From Sphingomonas sp. PL-96 (GTDB taxonomy: Bacteria > Pseudomonadota > Alphaproteobacteria > Sphingomonadales > Sphingomonadaceae), in contig NZ_JAJFET010000001.1 of NCBI RefSeq assembly GCF_020707215.1, forward strand, positions 1,113,063 through 1,177,062: 64,000 bases of DNA, written 5' to 3'. The position numbers were made by a program, and so were the translations under genes. Of the stretch, positions 17,761 to 27,248 are shown one piece after another. The notes beneath the pieces are model-generated. The model searched no databases. It had not been told where the DNA came from and worked only from the letters and a program-made list of their open reading frames with translations. Numbering within the stretch: the stretch's first letter is position 1; each line of letters opens with the position of its first letter.

Positions 17761-19001
17761 CCTCCCCGGTCTGGCATCCCTTCACCCAGCACGGCCTGGG
17801 CGAGCCCATTCCGCTGGTCACCCGCGCCGAGGGTGCGGTGCTCCACACCGCGGACGGGCGGCGGATCGTGGATGCGATCTCCTCCTGGTGGGTGACGACC
17901 CATGGCCACGCGCACCCGCGGATCGTCGCGGCCATTCGCGAGCAAGCGGAAACGCTGGACCAGATCATCTTTGCCGGCTGGACCCACGAGCCTGCGGAGG
18001 CAGTCGCGCGCGGTCTGCGCGCCATCATGCCGCAGGAACTGACGCGCGTATTCTTCTCCGACTCCGGCTCCACCAGTGTCGAGGTCGCGCTGAAGATGGC
18101 GCTCGGCTACTGGCGCGAGCATGATCCGGCGCGCACCCGCATCCTGGTGCTCGAACATGGCTATCACGGCGACACGATCGGCGCGATGTCGGTCGGCGCG
18201 CGTGGCGTGTTCAACCGCGCCTACGAGCCGCTGCTGTTCGATGTCGGAACCATCCCCTTCCCGCGCCCGGACCGCGAGCAGGAGACGCTCGACGCGCTGG
18301 AGCAGGCCTGCGTGTCTGGTGCCGCCGCCTTCATCGTCGAACCGCTGGTGCTCGGCGCCGGCGGCATGCACTTCTACTCGCCCGACACGCTGCGCGAGAT
18401 GCGCGCGATCTGCGCACGCCACGGCGTCCTGTTCATCGCCGACGAGGTGATGACTGGCTGGGGACGCACCGGCACGCTGCTCGCCTGCGAACAGGCGGGG
18501 GTGGTGCCGGACATCCTGTGCCTGTCCAAGGGGCTGACCGGCGGCGCGGTACCGCTGGCCGTGACCATGGCGACCGAGCCGATCTTTGCGGCGCATTATG
18601 GCCCCGAGCGCGCCCGGATGTTCTTTCACTCGTCCAGCTACACCGCCAATCCGATCGCCTGCGCCGCCGCCCGCGCCAACCTGTTGATCTGGGAAGAAGA
18701 ACCCGTAGCCGAGCGGATCCGCCTGCTGAGTGAACGCCAGCAGCTGCGGCTCGACGCGCTTGCGCGGCACCCGCGGGTGCGGGGCGCCCGCCGCCTGGGA
18801 ACGATCGCAGCGCTCGAGATCGACGGCGACGAGGGCTACCTGTCGGACCTTGCTCCCCGGCTGCTGGCGCACTTCCGCGAGCGCGACCTGCTGCTCCGTC
18901 CGCTTGGCAACACCGTCTATGTCATGCCGCCCTTCTGTATCGACGAAGCCGACCTCGACCGTGTCTATGCTGCCATCGCGGAAGCGTGCGACCTGCTTTG
19001 A
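17757..19001 (+). CDS. bioA: adenosylmethionine-8-amino-7-oxononanoate aminotransferase
   Basis: A 414-residue class III PLP aminotransferase that uses S-adenosylmethionine as amino donor to make 7,8-diaminopelargonate. It starts at a GTG overlapping the bioD stop. Marks are VWHPFTQH at the N-terminus, the ISSWWVTTHGHAHP substrate loop at 41-54, SDSGSTSVEVALKMA, YHGDTIGAMS, the cofactor aspartate in FIADEVMTGWGRTG at 226-239, and the PLP lysine K258 in CLSKGLTGG. All expected motifs are present. It is the last gene of the bio operon. Confidence 0.94.
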   Translation: MTSPVWHPFTQHGLGEPIPLVTRAEGAVLHTADGRRIVDAISSWWVTTHGHAHPRIVAAIREQAETLDQIIFAGWTHEPAEAVARGLRAIMPQELTRVFFSDSGSTSVEVALKMALGYWREHDPARTRILVLEHGYHGDTIGAMSVGARGVFNRAYEPLLFDVGTIPFPRPDREQETLDALEQACVSGAAAFIVEPLVLGAGGMHFYSPDTLREMRAICARHGVLFIADEVMTGWGRTGTLLACEQAGVVPDILCLSKGLTGGAVPLAVTMATEPIFAAHYGPERARMFFHSSSYTANPIACAAARANLLIWEEEPVAERIRLLSERQQLRLDALARHPRVRGARRLGTIAALEIDGDEGYLSDLAPRLLAHFRERDLLLRPLGNTVYVMPPFCIDEADLDRVYAAIAEACDLL

Positions 19002-19080
19002 GGGATCGTCTCGGCACCGTAACCGTTGAGGCGGTATCTGACCGGCGCCGGCCGGTGCGTCATTCGGGAGAGCCGGTGCA

Positions 19081-20685
19081 GTGAAGCGTGGATGGACTGG
19101 GTGGATCGCGGCAGGCGCTGTCGCCGCCGGCCTGTGGTGGCTCAATCGCCTGCCTGCCAACGTGAGCCAGCCTGCACCGAAAGATGTCGGTGACACCGCC
19201 GACACGGCGCTAGGCCGCGGGGTCGCGCGGGAGCGGGCCGCCAACCCCAACCTCTCCGGCATCCAACTGCTGGCGGACGCGCGGGAAGCATTTGCGGCGC
19301 GGGTCGCACTGGCCCGCGCTGCGGAGCGCAGCCTCGACCTGCAATATTACATCTGGCACGGCGATCGTTCGGGCACGTTGATGCTGGAGGCGGTGCATGC
19401 CGCAGCGGAACGTGGCGTACGCGTCCGGCTCCTGCTCGACGACAATGGCATTTCCGGCCTCGACACCGCACTCGCCGCGCTCGACCTGCATCCCAATGTC
19501 GAGGTGCGGCTGTTCAATCCCTTCCGCATCCGCTGGCCCAAGCCGATCGGGTACCTGACCGAGTTCACCCGCCTCAACCGGCGAATGCACAACAAGAGCT
19601 TCACCGCCGACAACAGCGTGACCATCGTCGGCGGGCGGAACATCGGCGACGAATATTTCGGCGCAGCGGATGGCGGCTTGTTCGCGGACCTCGACGCCCT
19701 GGCGATCGGACCGATCGTCGCGGACGTGTCCGCCGACTTCGAACGCTATTGGTGCTGCGGTTCCGCCTATCCAGCGGCCGAGATCCTGCCGCCGGTGCGC
19801 GAGCGCCAGCGCCGCCGCCTGCACAAGCGCGCCTCCATCGTCGAACGCGACCCGTCCGCCCGCCGCTACGTCCAGGCGCTGCGCGACCTGCCGCTGGTCC
19901 ACCGGCTCATCGAGGGCCACCTGCCCCTCACCTGGGCGGAGGTCCGCATGATCAGCGACGATCCCGCCAAGGCGCTGGGTCGCGCCCGCAAGCGCGACCT
20001 GCTCAGCGACCGGCTGCGTGCCGTCCTGGAGACATCCGAACGCGAGCTCGGGCTGATTTCCAGCTATTTCGTGCCGGGGAAGCGCGGATGTGCCGAGTTC
20101 AGCCGACTGGCCAAGCAGGGTGTCTCGGTCTCAGTCCTCACCAATGCCTATGAAGCGACCGACGTGGGCGTCGTCCACGCCGGCTATGCTCCGTATCGCA
20201 AGCGGCTGCTGGAGGCCGGCGTGCGCCTGTTCGAGATGCGGCGCGAGGCCCGCGACGCGCCCCGCCGTCGCGAGCGCCGCCGCGGTGTCCGCCTGGGCGT
20301 CGCGAGCAACTTCCGTGGCTCCGGCACGGGATCGACAGCCGCGCTGCGCTCGGGTGCCTCGACGCTCCACGCCAAGACCTTCACCGTGGATCGCGAACGC
20401 CTGTTCATCGGCTCCTTCAACCTCGATCCCCGCTCCATCGCGTTGAACACGGAACTGGGGTTCCTGATCGAAAGCCCGGAACTCGCCGGCCAGGTGGCGG
20501 ACGTGTTCGCGGACCAGGTAGCGCATCTGGCCTATGAGGTTCGGCTCGACGAAGCGGGAGAACTCGTCTGGGCCGAGCAGGACGATGCCGGCGAGCGCAT
20601 CCACCACCGCGAACCCGGATTGGGGCCGATCCCGCAGCTGGCACTGCGTGCTGTTGCCCGTCTGCCGATCGAGTGGCTCCTTTGA
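19081..20685 (+). CDS. phospholipase D-family cardiolipin synthase-like protein
   Basis: A 534-residue protein with a GTG start, an N-terminal hydrophobic anchor (WTGWIAAGAVAAGLWWL) and two HKD motifs. The first is H170-K172-D177 (HNKSFTAD), the second H430-K432-D437 (HAKTFTVD), followed by the FIGSFNLDPRS signature. This layout, with GTLMLEAVHAAAERGVRVRLLLDD before the first motif, matches the ClsC-type branch. ClsC makes cardiolipin from phosphatidylglycerol and phosphatidylethanolamine. A basic stretch at about 390-405 (RDAPRRRERRRGVR) could bind anionic lipid head groups. The exact lipid substrate is inference. It lies after the biotin genes and before an MscS channel. Confidence 0.8.
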   Translation: MKRGWTGWIAAGAVAAGLWWLNRLPANVSQPAPKDVGDTADTALGRGVARERAANPNLSGIQLLADAREAFAARVALARAAERSLDLQYYIWHGDRSGTLMLEAVHAAAERGVRVRLLLDDNGISGLDTALAALDLHPNVEVRLFNPFRIRWPKPIGYLTEFTRLNRRMHNKSFTADNSVTIVGGRNIGDEYFGAADGGLFADLDALAIGPIVADVSADFERYWCCGSAYPAAEILPPVRERQRRRLHKRASIVERDPSARRYVQALRDLPLVHRLIEGHLPLTWAEVRMISDDPAKALGRARKRDLLSDRLRAVLETSERELGLISSYFVPGKRGCAEFSRLAKQGVSVSVLTNAYEATDVGVVHAGYAPYRKRLLEAGVRLFEMRREARDAPRRRERRRGVRLGVASNFRGSGTGSTAALRSGASTLHAKTFTVDRERLFIGSFNLDPRSIALNTELGFLIESPELAGQVADVFADQVAHLAYEVRLDEAGELVWAEQDDAGERIHHREPGLGPIPQLALRAVARLPIEWLL

Positions 20686-20751
20686 GCGCGATGAACTGTT
20701 CTCATGTCCGGCCGCCCGCTAGGCACGAGCAGGTGCAATGAAGGTTTGTTG

Positions 20752-22383
20752 ATGCTGGTTTTCAAAAGGTTACTGGTCGTTCTGTGGTTCGCGCTGGCGA
20801 CGTCGGCGCCCGCCCTGGCGCAGGAGGCAGCGGGCAACCAAGCCGCTGCTGCGCCCACCGTTCTCGCCGACACCTATGGGCGCGAAACGCCACGATCGTC
20901 CATCACCGGGCTGGTGCGTGCGCTTGGCGAACAGGATTATGCGCGAGCCGCCAATTACTTCGACCTCGCGCCGCCGACCAGCCCCGCCGCGGCGAAGGCA
21001 GCTTCGGACCTCGCCCTGCGGCTTCAGACCGCGCTGGACAACGGCGGATCGCTGATCCCGTTCGGCGGCCTCTCGAACGAAGCTACCGGCCGGATCGATG
21101 ACGATCTGCCGCCGGAGCAGGAACAGGTCGGCACCCTGAAGGTGGACGACAAGGACGTTCCGCTCCTTCTCACGCGCGGGCAGGTTGCCGAAGGGCAGCA
21201 GCTCTGGCGGATTTCCCGCCAGACGTCGCAGCTGTTGCAGACCCAGACCCCGAAGCCGGCGGCGCCGGCGCCGGCCGAGAACATCACCGAGACCAATGTC
21301 GCCGGTGCGCCGCTTGTGGACTGGGCCTTGCTGCTGGGCCTCGCGGCGGCAAGCTTTGTTGCGCTTCGCCTGCTCGCCGCCCTGGTCCTGTTCATGCTCC
21401 GGCGCGTGGTGCGCAACCAGGAGCAGAGCCCTGCCTACCGCTTTTCGCATGCAGCACTTCCGCCGCTCAGCCTGTTTGTCGCCGTAATAGGCTTCTACGC
21501 CTATGCGGACACGCTTCCGGTCTCGATCGTCGCGCGCCAGACGCTGCTGCGCTACGCCGGCATCGTCGCATCGATCGCGCTGGCCTGGTTCGCGCTTCGC
21601 TTCATCGACGCGCTCAGCCGGCTGATTATCGCGCGAATGCAGCGGTCGCAGCGGCGGCAGGCGGTTTCCGTCATCACCCTGCTGCGCCGATCGGCCAAGG
21701 TCCTCCTCCTGGCCCTTGCCACCGTTGCCATCCTGGACACCTTCGGGATCGACGTCACCACGGGCATTGCGGCGCTTGGCATCGGCGGCATCGCCCTGGC
21801 CTTGGGCGCGCAGAAGACGGTCGAGAACCTCGTCGGCAGCGTCACCGTCATCGTCGACCGGCCGGTGCAGGTCGGCGACTTCTGCAAGGTGGGCGACGTG
21901 ACCGGCACCGTTGAGGACATCGGCATGCGCTCGACCCGGATCCGCACCAATGACCGGACCGTGGTGACCATCCCCAACGGCAGCTTCTCGTCGCTCCAGA
22001 TCGAGAACTTCGCCACCCGCGACCGGTATCTCTTCAACCCCACGATAGGGCTGGAGTACGGCGTCTCCGCGGAAAAGCTGCGCGAGGGCGTCGCCATCAT
22101 CGAGGGGGTCCTGAAAGAACATCCGAGCATCGACCAGGACGGGGCACGCGCGCGCTTCAGCAGCTTCGGCGAAAGCGCGCTGATGATCGAGGTCTTCTCC
22201 TACATCACCGTTGCGGACTTTGTGGAAGGTCTGAATGTCCGTCAGGACCTGTTGCTGACGATGATGGAGCGACTGGAAGCGGCCGGGCTCGGCCTCGCCT
22301 TTCCGACGCGCACGCTGCATTTGCCGGAGCCGCTGACGATCGCACGGGAGCCGAGGGACACGAACAAGCGCGCGGACTCATAG
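20752..22383 (+). CDS. MscS-family mechanosensitive channel with periplasmic N-domain
   Basis: About 543 residues from the ATG at 20752, preceded by AAGG and giving a clean signal peptide (FKRLLVVLWFALATSAPALA). A periplasmic domain of about 180 residues is followed by at least four transmembrane helices. Then comes the MscS pore segment (GIAALGIGGIALALGAQKTV) and the beta domain (VTVIVDRPVQVGDFCKVGDV, GTVEDIGMRSTRIRT, TIPNG). It would open under membrane tension to release solutes on hypo-osmotic shock. The large extracytoplasmic N-domain places it among the long MscS paralogues, whose N-domains are poorly characterised. A hairpin follows the stop. Confidence 0.88.
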   Translation: MLVFKRLLVVLWFALATSAPALAQEAAGNQAAAAPTVLADTYGRETPRSSITGLVRALGEQDYARAANYFDLAPPTSPAAAKAASDLALRLQTALDNGGSLIPFGGLSNEATGRIDDDLPPEQEQVGTLKVDDKDVPLLLTRGQVAEGQQLWRISRQTSQLLQTQTPKPAAPAPAENITETNVAGAPLVDWALLLGLAAASFVALRLLAALVLFMLRRVVRNQEQSPAYRFSHAALPPLSLFVAVIGFYAYADTLPVSIVARQTLLRYAGIVASIALAWFALRFIDALSRLIIARMQRSQRRQAVSVITLLRRSAKVLLLALATVAILDTFGIDVTTGIAALGIGGIALALGAQKTVENLVGSVTVIVDRPVQVGDFCKVGDVTGTVEDIGMRSTRIRTNDRTVVTIPNGSFSSLQIENFATRDRYLFNPTIGLEYGVSAEKLREGVAIIEGVLKEHPSIDQDGARARFSSFGESALMIEVFSYITVADFVEGLNVRQDLLLTMMERLEAAGLGLAFPTRTLHLPEPLTIAREPRDTNKRADS

Positions 22384-22387
22384 GCGA

Positions 22388-22412
22388 CAGGCGGCACCCG
22401 GCTGGCCGCCTG
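22388..22412. terminator. hairpin between convergent genes
   Basis: CAGGCGGC (22388-22395) pairs with GCCGCCTG (22405-22412). It lies between the MscS and MarR stop codons and has no strong U-tract. Confidence 0.5.
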
Positions 22413-22430
22413 CTGCCCACCCCCGGGGCG

Positions 22431-22943
22431 CTAGCCGGCTTCGCCGATGCTCCCGCCGCGGGACGGGCTCGGCCATGCTTCCAGGCCGCCTTCCCGCTCC
22501 ATGCCGTCCGCGGCACCCGCGAGCTTGGCGAGTATTTCGCGGAGCTGCGCTTTCTCTTCTGCATCTAGCACGCCGAAGATCGTCTGGTTCAGCTGGGTTC
22601 GAAGCGGTTCCGCTGCGGTGATGACCGCCTGCCCCTCCGGCGTAAGCGAGATCCGCTTTACACGGCCGTCCAGCGGGTCCGGCACCCGTTGGACCAGACC
22701 GTCTCGCTCAAGGCCTTCGATCGCTTCGCTCACCGTTCGCGGGGAATAGCCGAAGAAGCTGGCGATGTCCGCGGCGCGGGCGCTGCTGTGCTTGCAGTTC
22801 AGGTGCATCAGCAGCTTCATTCGCGCCAGCGACACGCCCTCCCGCGCGAGCTGCGCATCGGCGATGCGCCGCAGGCGGAGGAACAAGCGACCAAAGTCGC
22901 TGATGAGATCGTCTGGAGCAGCCATTTGATGAGGGGCCTCCAT
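22431..22943 (-). CDS. MarR family regulator of the EmrAB-type efflux genes
   Basis: About 170 residues from the ATG at 22943, with AAGGGAC upstream; an ATG at 22925 behind GGAGG is an equally good start. The winged helix-turn-helix covers VSLARMKLLMHLNC, ARAADIASFFGYSPRTVSEAI and the wing VPDPLDGRVKRISLT. It is divergent from the efflux genes, the usual arrangement for EmrR/MprA-like repressors that release DNA on binding a toxic substrate. The intergenic space is about 68 bp, so a bound dimer would block both promoters. TTGC-N8-GCAA at 22952-22967 is a weak operator candidate. Confidence 0.83.
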   Translation of the reverse strand: MEAPHQMAAPDDLISDFGRLFLRLRRIADAQLAREGVSLARMKLLMHLNCKHSSARAADIASFFGYSPRTVSEAIEGLERDGLVQRVPDPLDGRVKRISLTPEGQAVITAAEPLRTQLNQTIFGVLDAEEKAQLREILAKLAGAADGMEREGGLEAWPSPSRGGSIGEAG

Positions 22944-23011
22944 AAAGTCCCTTGCTTTGTTTCGCAACTGCGAGCACGTCCCCGCCCGGGACTGAAACCG
23001 AAGGCAGGTAC

Positions 23012-24199
23012 ATGGCCGATCGACACGAGCAGCCGACCGACACGCACGAAGACGCCACCCGCGACGACGAGCAGAACGACAGCACTCCGGCCTCTCCTGC
23101 CAAAAAGCGGCGGATCCGGATCATCCTGTTTGTCATTCTGGCCGTCATCCTGGTGGGCGGTCTGCTGTGGTACATTCAGTATCGCAACGTCGGGCGCTTC
23201 ATGCAGAGCACGGACGACGCGTATATTCAGGCCGACGCGGTGATCGTGTCGCCCAAGGTCGCGGGCTATGTCGAACGCGTCTTTGTTGCCGACAATCAGC
23301 AGGTTCGTGCCGGACAGCCGTTGCTGCAGATCGATCCGGGCGATTATCGCGCCCGCGCTGAGCAGTATCAGGCGCAGATCGACGTGGCCGAGGCCAATGC
23401 CGAAGGCGTCCGGGCGCAGATCCGCGAGCAGGGCGCCGCGATCGAGCGTGCCCAGGCCGACCTTGCGGCCGCGCGCACTCGCGCTAGCTTCGCCAACGCG
23501 GAGGTCGCTCGCTACCGGCCGCTCGCCGCAAGTGGCGCAGAGAGCCGGGAACGCCTTGCCCAGCTGGAGAACGACGCGCGCCAGGCGAATGCCCAGGTCG
23601 CGAGCGCAGCCGCAGCCCTCACCAGCGCGCGGCGCCGCGTGGGTACGCTTGAGGCTCAGGTCAACCAGGCGCAGTCGCAGGGCAAGGGCGCCCGCGCCCA
23701 GCTCGCCAGCGCGCAGAGCGACGTCGGGTCCACGCTGATCCGCGCCAGCATCGATGGCCGCATCGGCGACAAGACGGTGCGTGTCGGCCAGTTCCTCCAG
23801 CCGGCGACCCGGACCATGTCGATCGTCCCGACCCGCCAGCTCTATGTGGAGGCGAACTTCAAGGAGACGCAGCTCGGCCTCATGCGGGTCGGGCAGCCGG
23901 TGACGCTGGAAGTCGACGCGCTTCCGGGTGTCGAGATCCACGGGCGGGTTGAAAGCGTGTCGCCGGGAACGGGCGCACAATTCTCGGTGTTGCCGCCGCA
24001 GAATGCGACCGGCAACTTCACGAAGATCGTTCAGCGCGTGCCGGTCCGCATCGCAATCGACGCCGGGCCGGAAACGCTGAAGCTGCTGGTGCCGGGCATG
24101 TCGGTGAGCCCGACGGTCGACACCCGCGCGGCCCGCGACGCACGCGAGCGGATCCGCAAGGAGCAGGAACGCTACAACGAGCAGCGGGGCCATGACTAA
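23012..24199 (+). CDS. EmrA-like membrane fusion protein (HlyD family)
   Basis: A 395-residue periplasmic adaptor. A long acidic cytoplasmic tail (about 40 residues) precedes one transmembrane helix (IRIILFVILAVILVGGLLWYI). A lipoyl-like half (DDAYIQADAVIVSPKVAGYV) follows, then a long alanine/glutamine-rich coiled-coil hairpin at roughly 110-240, then the second lipoyl half (STLIRASIDGRIGDKTVRVGQ) and a beta-barrel. It links the inner-membrane pump to the outer-membrane channel. Its stop overlaps the emrB-like start by 8 bp (ATGACTAA). Confidence 0.9.
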   Translation: MADRHEQPTDTHEDATRDDEQNDSTPASPAKKRRIRIILFVILAVILVGGLLWYIQYRNVGRFMQSTDDAYIQADAVIVSPKVAGYVERVFVADNQQVRAGQPLLQIDPGDYRARAEQYQAQIDVAEANAEGVRAQIREQGAAIERAQADLAAARTRASFANAEVARYRPLAASGAESRERLAQLENDARQANAQVASAAAALTSARRRVGTLEAQVNQAQSQGKGARAQLASAQSDVGSTLIRASIDGRIGDKTVRVGQFLQPATRTMSIVPTRQLYVEANFKETQLGLMRVGQPVTLEVDALPGVEIHGRVESVSPGTGAQFSVLPPQNATGNFTKIVQRVPVRIAIDAGPETLKLLVPGMSVSPTVDTRAARDARERIRKEQERYNEQRGHD

Positions 24200-25748
24200 G
24201 CCTGGCGCCGGCGCCGGCAGCCAGCCGGCCAACGCCGATGCGGCTGCCTGGATGGCGGTGGGTGCCGGCAGCCTGGGTGCGCTGATGGCGACCCTCGACA
24301 TCTCGATCGTCAACTCGGCGCTGCCGACCATCCAGGGCGAGATCGGCGCGAGCGGGACCGAGGGAACCTGGATCGCGACCTCCTATCTGGTGGCCGAGAT
24401 CATCATCATCCCGCTGTCGGCGTGGCTGGAGCGCGTGCTGGGTCTGCGCACGCTGCTGCTAATCGCGGCCGTGCTGTTCACCGCTTTCTCCGTTTTGTGC
24501 GGCATCTCGACCAACCTGACGATGATGATCATCGGCCGTGCGGGCCAGGGCATCACGGGGGGCGCCTTGATCCCCACGGCGATGACGATCATCGCCACTC
24601 GCCTGCCCCCGCATCAACAGCCGATCGGCACGGCGATGTTCGGGGTCACCGCCATCCTCGGACCAGTGCTGGGACCCTTGATCGGCGGTTGGCTGACCGA
24701 AAGCATCAGCTGGCACTATGCCTTCTTCCTGAATCTGCCGGTGGGTGTGCTGCTCGTCACGCTGCTGCTGGTCGGGCTGCCGCATCAAAAGGCACATCTC
24801 GACGATCTGCTTCGCGCCGACTGGCTTGGCATCGCCGGCCTTGCCCTGGGGCTTGGCGGACTGACGGTGGTGCTGGAGGAAGGACAGCGGGAGCAATGGT
24901 TCCAGTCCAGCGAGATCCTCGAGCTTACGGCTGTTTCGATCCTCGGCTTTGGCCTGCTCTTCGCCGGCCAGTTCGTCGCCCATCGCCCGGTCATCCGGCT
25001 GCGCCTGTTGCTCGACCGTCAGTTCGGCAGCGTGGCGTTGATGGGCGTCGTCATCGGCATGGTGATCTACGGCACGTCCTACGTCATCCCGCAGTTCCTG
25101 GCGCAGGTGGCGGACTATAACGCGCTGCAGTCGGGCAAGATTGTGCTGCTGTCGGGGATCCCCAGCCTGATCCTGATGCCGTTCACACCGCTTCTGATCC
25201 GGCACCTGGACATCCGGATTGCGGTCGGCGCAGGTCTCGCGATCCTGGCGACCAGCTGCTGGATCGATACGGCGCTGACCGCGGAATCCACCGGCGGCGC
25301 GTTCGTGGACTCGCAGCTGCTGCGCGGCGTCGGCACGATCCTGGGCTTCCTGTTCCTCAACCAGGCGGCAGTGTCGTCGGTCAGTCCGAAATATGCCGGG
25401 GATGCCGCTGGCATCTTCAACGCGGCTCGCAACATCGGCGGATCGCTTGCCCTCGCCGCGATCGCGACGCTTCAGGACCAGCGCAACTGGCTCCACACGC
25501 GCCGGATCGAGGAAACGTTCAACGCCAATTCGGTGGACGTGCAAAGCTATCTCGCCGGGCTGGGACAGGCGCTGGGCGGGCCGGATGTGGCGATCCGCCT
25601 GGCCGCCCAGACGATCCAGCGCGACGCGATGGTGATGACCTACAACGACCTGTTCTGGCTGCTCGCCATGGGCATCCTGGTGGTCATGCCGCTCGTCCTG
25701 TTCCTGCGCCCGCTTCCCAAGGGCGTCGCCCTTGCCGCCGGTCACTAG
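24192..25748 (+). CDS. EmrB/QacA-type 14-helix MFS drug transporter
   Basis: A 518-residue DHA2-family proton antiporter. The first helix carries LGALMATLDISIVNSALPTIQ, which includes the DHA2 aspartate motif. ERVLGLRT lies in the loop after helix 2, and ITGGALIPTAMTIIATRLPP and AILGPVLGPLIGGWLTE (motif C type) follow. It exports hydrophobic toxins through the tripartite complex with its fusion-protein and outer-membrane partners. It overlaps the upstream gene and lies 10 bp before the outer-membrane factor. Confidence 0.92.
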   Translation: MTKPGAGAGSQPANADAAAWMAVGAGSLGALMATLDISIVNSALPTIQGEIGASGTEGTWIATSYLVAEIIIIPLSAWLERVLGLRTLLLIAAVLFTAFSVLCGISTNLTMMIIGRAGQGITGGALIPTAMTIIATRLPPHQQPIGTAMFGVTAILGPVLGPLIGGWLTESISWHYAFFLNLPVGVLLVTLLLVGLPHQKAHLDDLLRADWLGIAGLALGLGGLTVVLEEGQREQWFQSSEILELTAVSILGFGLLFAGQFVAHRPVIRLRLLLDRQFGSVALMGVVIGMVIYGTSYVIPQFLAQVADYNALQSGKIVLLSGIPSLILMPFTPLLIRHLDIRIAVGAGLAILATSCWIDTALTAESTGGAFVDSQLLRGVGTILGFLFLNQAAVSSVSPKYAGDAAGIFNAARNIGGSLALAAIATLQDQRNWLHTRRIEETFNANSVDVQSYLAGLGQALGGPDVAIRLAAQTIQRDAMVMTYNDLFWLLAMGILVVMPLVLFLRPLPKGVALAAGH

Positions 25749-25758
25749 AGGCTCGCCC

Positions 25759-27240
25759 ATGCGCACCCTGCCCCTCCTCGCCCTGCCGCTGTCGCTCGCG
25801 GCTTGTACCATGGGCCCCGATTATGCCGGGCCGCCCGTGGCCCCTGCCACCGCTTCGGGCAGCGGCTTCGTCCGCGCACCCGCCGGCATGCCGGTGACTG
25901 CGCCCACGGTCGCCAGCTGGTGGACGTCGCTGGGCGATCCTCAGCTCGATGCACTGGAACAGCGCGCCCTGGCGGCCAATCCGTCGATCGCGATCGCCCA
26001 GGCGCGTCTCCGCCAGGCTCGAAGCGCCCTGCGCCTGGAACGGGCGAACCGGCTCCCGAACGGCAGCGCAAGCGCCAGCTATCTGCATGCAGAGCTGCCG
26101 GGCATCGACCTTGGCTCGCTCACCGGAGGCTCGGACGAGGGCGGCTCGTCGGAGGAGGGCAGCGGCGAGTCGAGCGGCGGCAGCACCGGCGTGGACTTCT
26201 TCAACCTCGGCTTCGATGCCAGCTGGGAAGTCGACCTCTTCGGCCGCCAGCGTCGCACGGTAGAGGCCGCTCGCGCCGCTGCGCAAAGCGCCGAGGCAAG
26301 TCTCGCCGATGCGCAGGTCCAGCTCACGGCCGAAGTCGCCCAGACCTATGTCGCGCTTCGCGACCGCCAGGCGCGCGTGGCGCTTTCCCGCCGCTCGTCG
26401 GAGATCCAGCGCCGGACGCTGCGGCTGATGGAGCAGCGCTTCTCGCGTGGCACCGTGTCTGCGCTCGATGTCGAGCGGCTGCGGCTGCAGGTGGAGAACA
26501 CCGACGCCGAGCTGGTGCCGCTTGATGCCGAGGTGGCAAGCTACCTGAACGCGCTGGCGGTGCTCGTCGGCGACGCGCCGGGCGCCCTGGACGCGACACT
26601 GACGCCCCCTGCCGCCATCCCGCTCGTGCCTGCGCAGGTCGCGATCGGCGATCCCACCTCGCTGCTTCAGCGTCGCCCGGACATCCGCGCGGCCGAGCGC
26701 CAGCTCGCCTCGCGGTCGGCGCGCATCGGTGTGGCAGAGGCGGCGCGCTTCCCCAGCCTCAGCCTGCAGGGGCTTCTCGGGCTCGGCGGCACTTCCGTCG
26801 CCGATGTTGTCGATCCGGACAATCTCGTTGCCTTGGCAACCCCGATGCTGCGCTGGAACTTCCTCGACTTCGGGCGCGGCCGCGCGCGCGTCGAGCAGGC
26901 GCAGGGCGAGCGCGACGAGGCCGAGGCGCAGTACCGGCAAGCCGTGCTTGGCGCCCTGCGCGATGCGGAAGATGCGCTGGCCCGCTTCGGTGCCCGCCGA
27001 CAGACGCTGGTCAGCCTGGTCCGCGCCAAGGCTTCGGCGGATCGCGCTTCGGCACTGATGCAGCAGCGCTTGCGTGCAGGCACCGCGACGCTGATCGACA
27101 CGCTGGACGTGGAGCGGCAGCGGGTTGCGGCCGAGCAGCAGCTGTCGGTGGCGACCGCGGGGCTCACCACCGACTATGTCGCGCTGCAAAAGGCGCTGGG
27201 GCTGGGCTGGTCGGAACCTGCCGCAACCCCGGCGTCCTGA
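25759..27240 (+). CDS. outer-membrane efflux lipoprotein, NodT/TolC family
   Basis: A 493-residue outer-membrane factor. The signal peptide ends in a lipobox (LPLSLAACTMGPDY), so Cys16 is probably acylated. Two repeated outer-membrane efflux domains follow, each with long helices rich in Ala, Gln and Arg and a VALRDRQARVAL-type segment. A serine-glycine-glutamate-rich stretch at about 125-150 (GGSDEGGSSEEGSGESSGG) interrupts the first repeat as a flexible surface loop, longer than usual. It forms the exit duct for the EmrAB-like pump. It is convergent with the DUF808 gene, 8 bp apart. Confidence 0.9.
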   Translation: MRTLPLLALPLSLAACTMGPDYAGPPVAPATASGSGFVRAPAGMPVTAPTVASWWTSLGDPQLDALEQRALAANPSIAIAQARLRQARSALRLERANRLPNGSASASYLHAELPGIDLGSLTGGSDEGGSSEEGSGESSGGSTGVDFFNLGFDASWEVDLFGRQRRTVEAARAAAQSAEASLADAQVQLTAEVAQTYVALRDRQARVALSRRSSEIQRRTLRLMEQRFSRGTVSALDVERLRLQVENTDAELVPLDAEVASYLNALAVLVGDAPGALDATLTPPAAIPLVPAQVAIGDPTSLLQRRPDIRAAERQLASRSARIGVAEAARFPSLSLQGLLGLGGTSVADVVDPDNLVALATPMLRWNFLDFGRGRARVEQAQGERDEAEAQYRQAVLGALRDAEDALARFGARRQTLVSLVRAKASADRASALMQQRLRAGTATLIDTLDVERQRVAAEQQLSVATAGLTTDYVALQKALGLGWSEPAATPAS

Positions 27241-27248
27241 GCGCAGGC

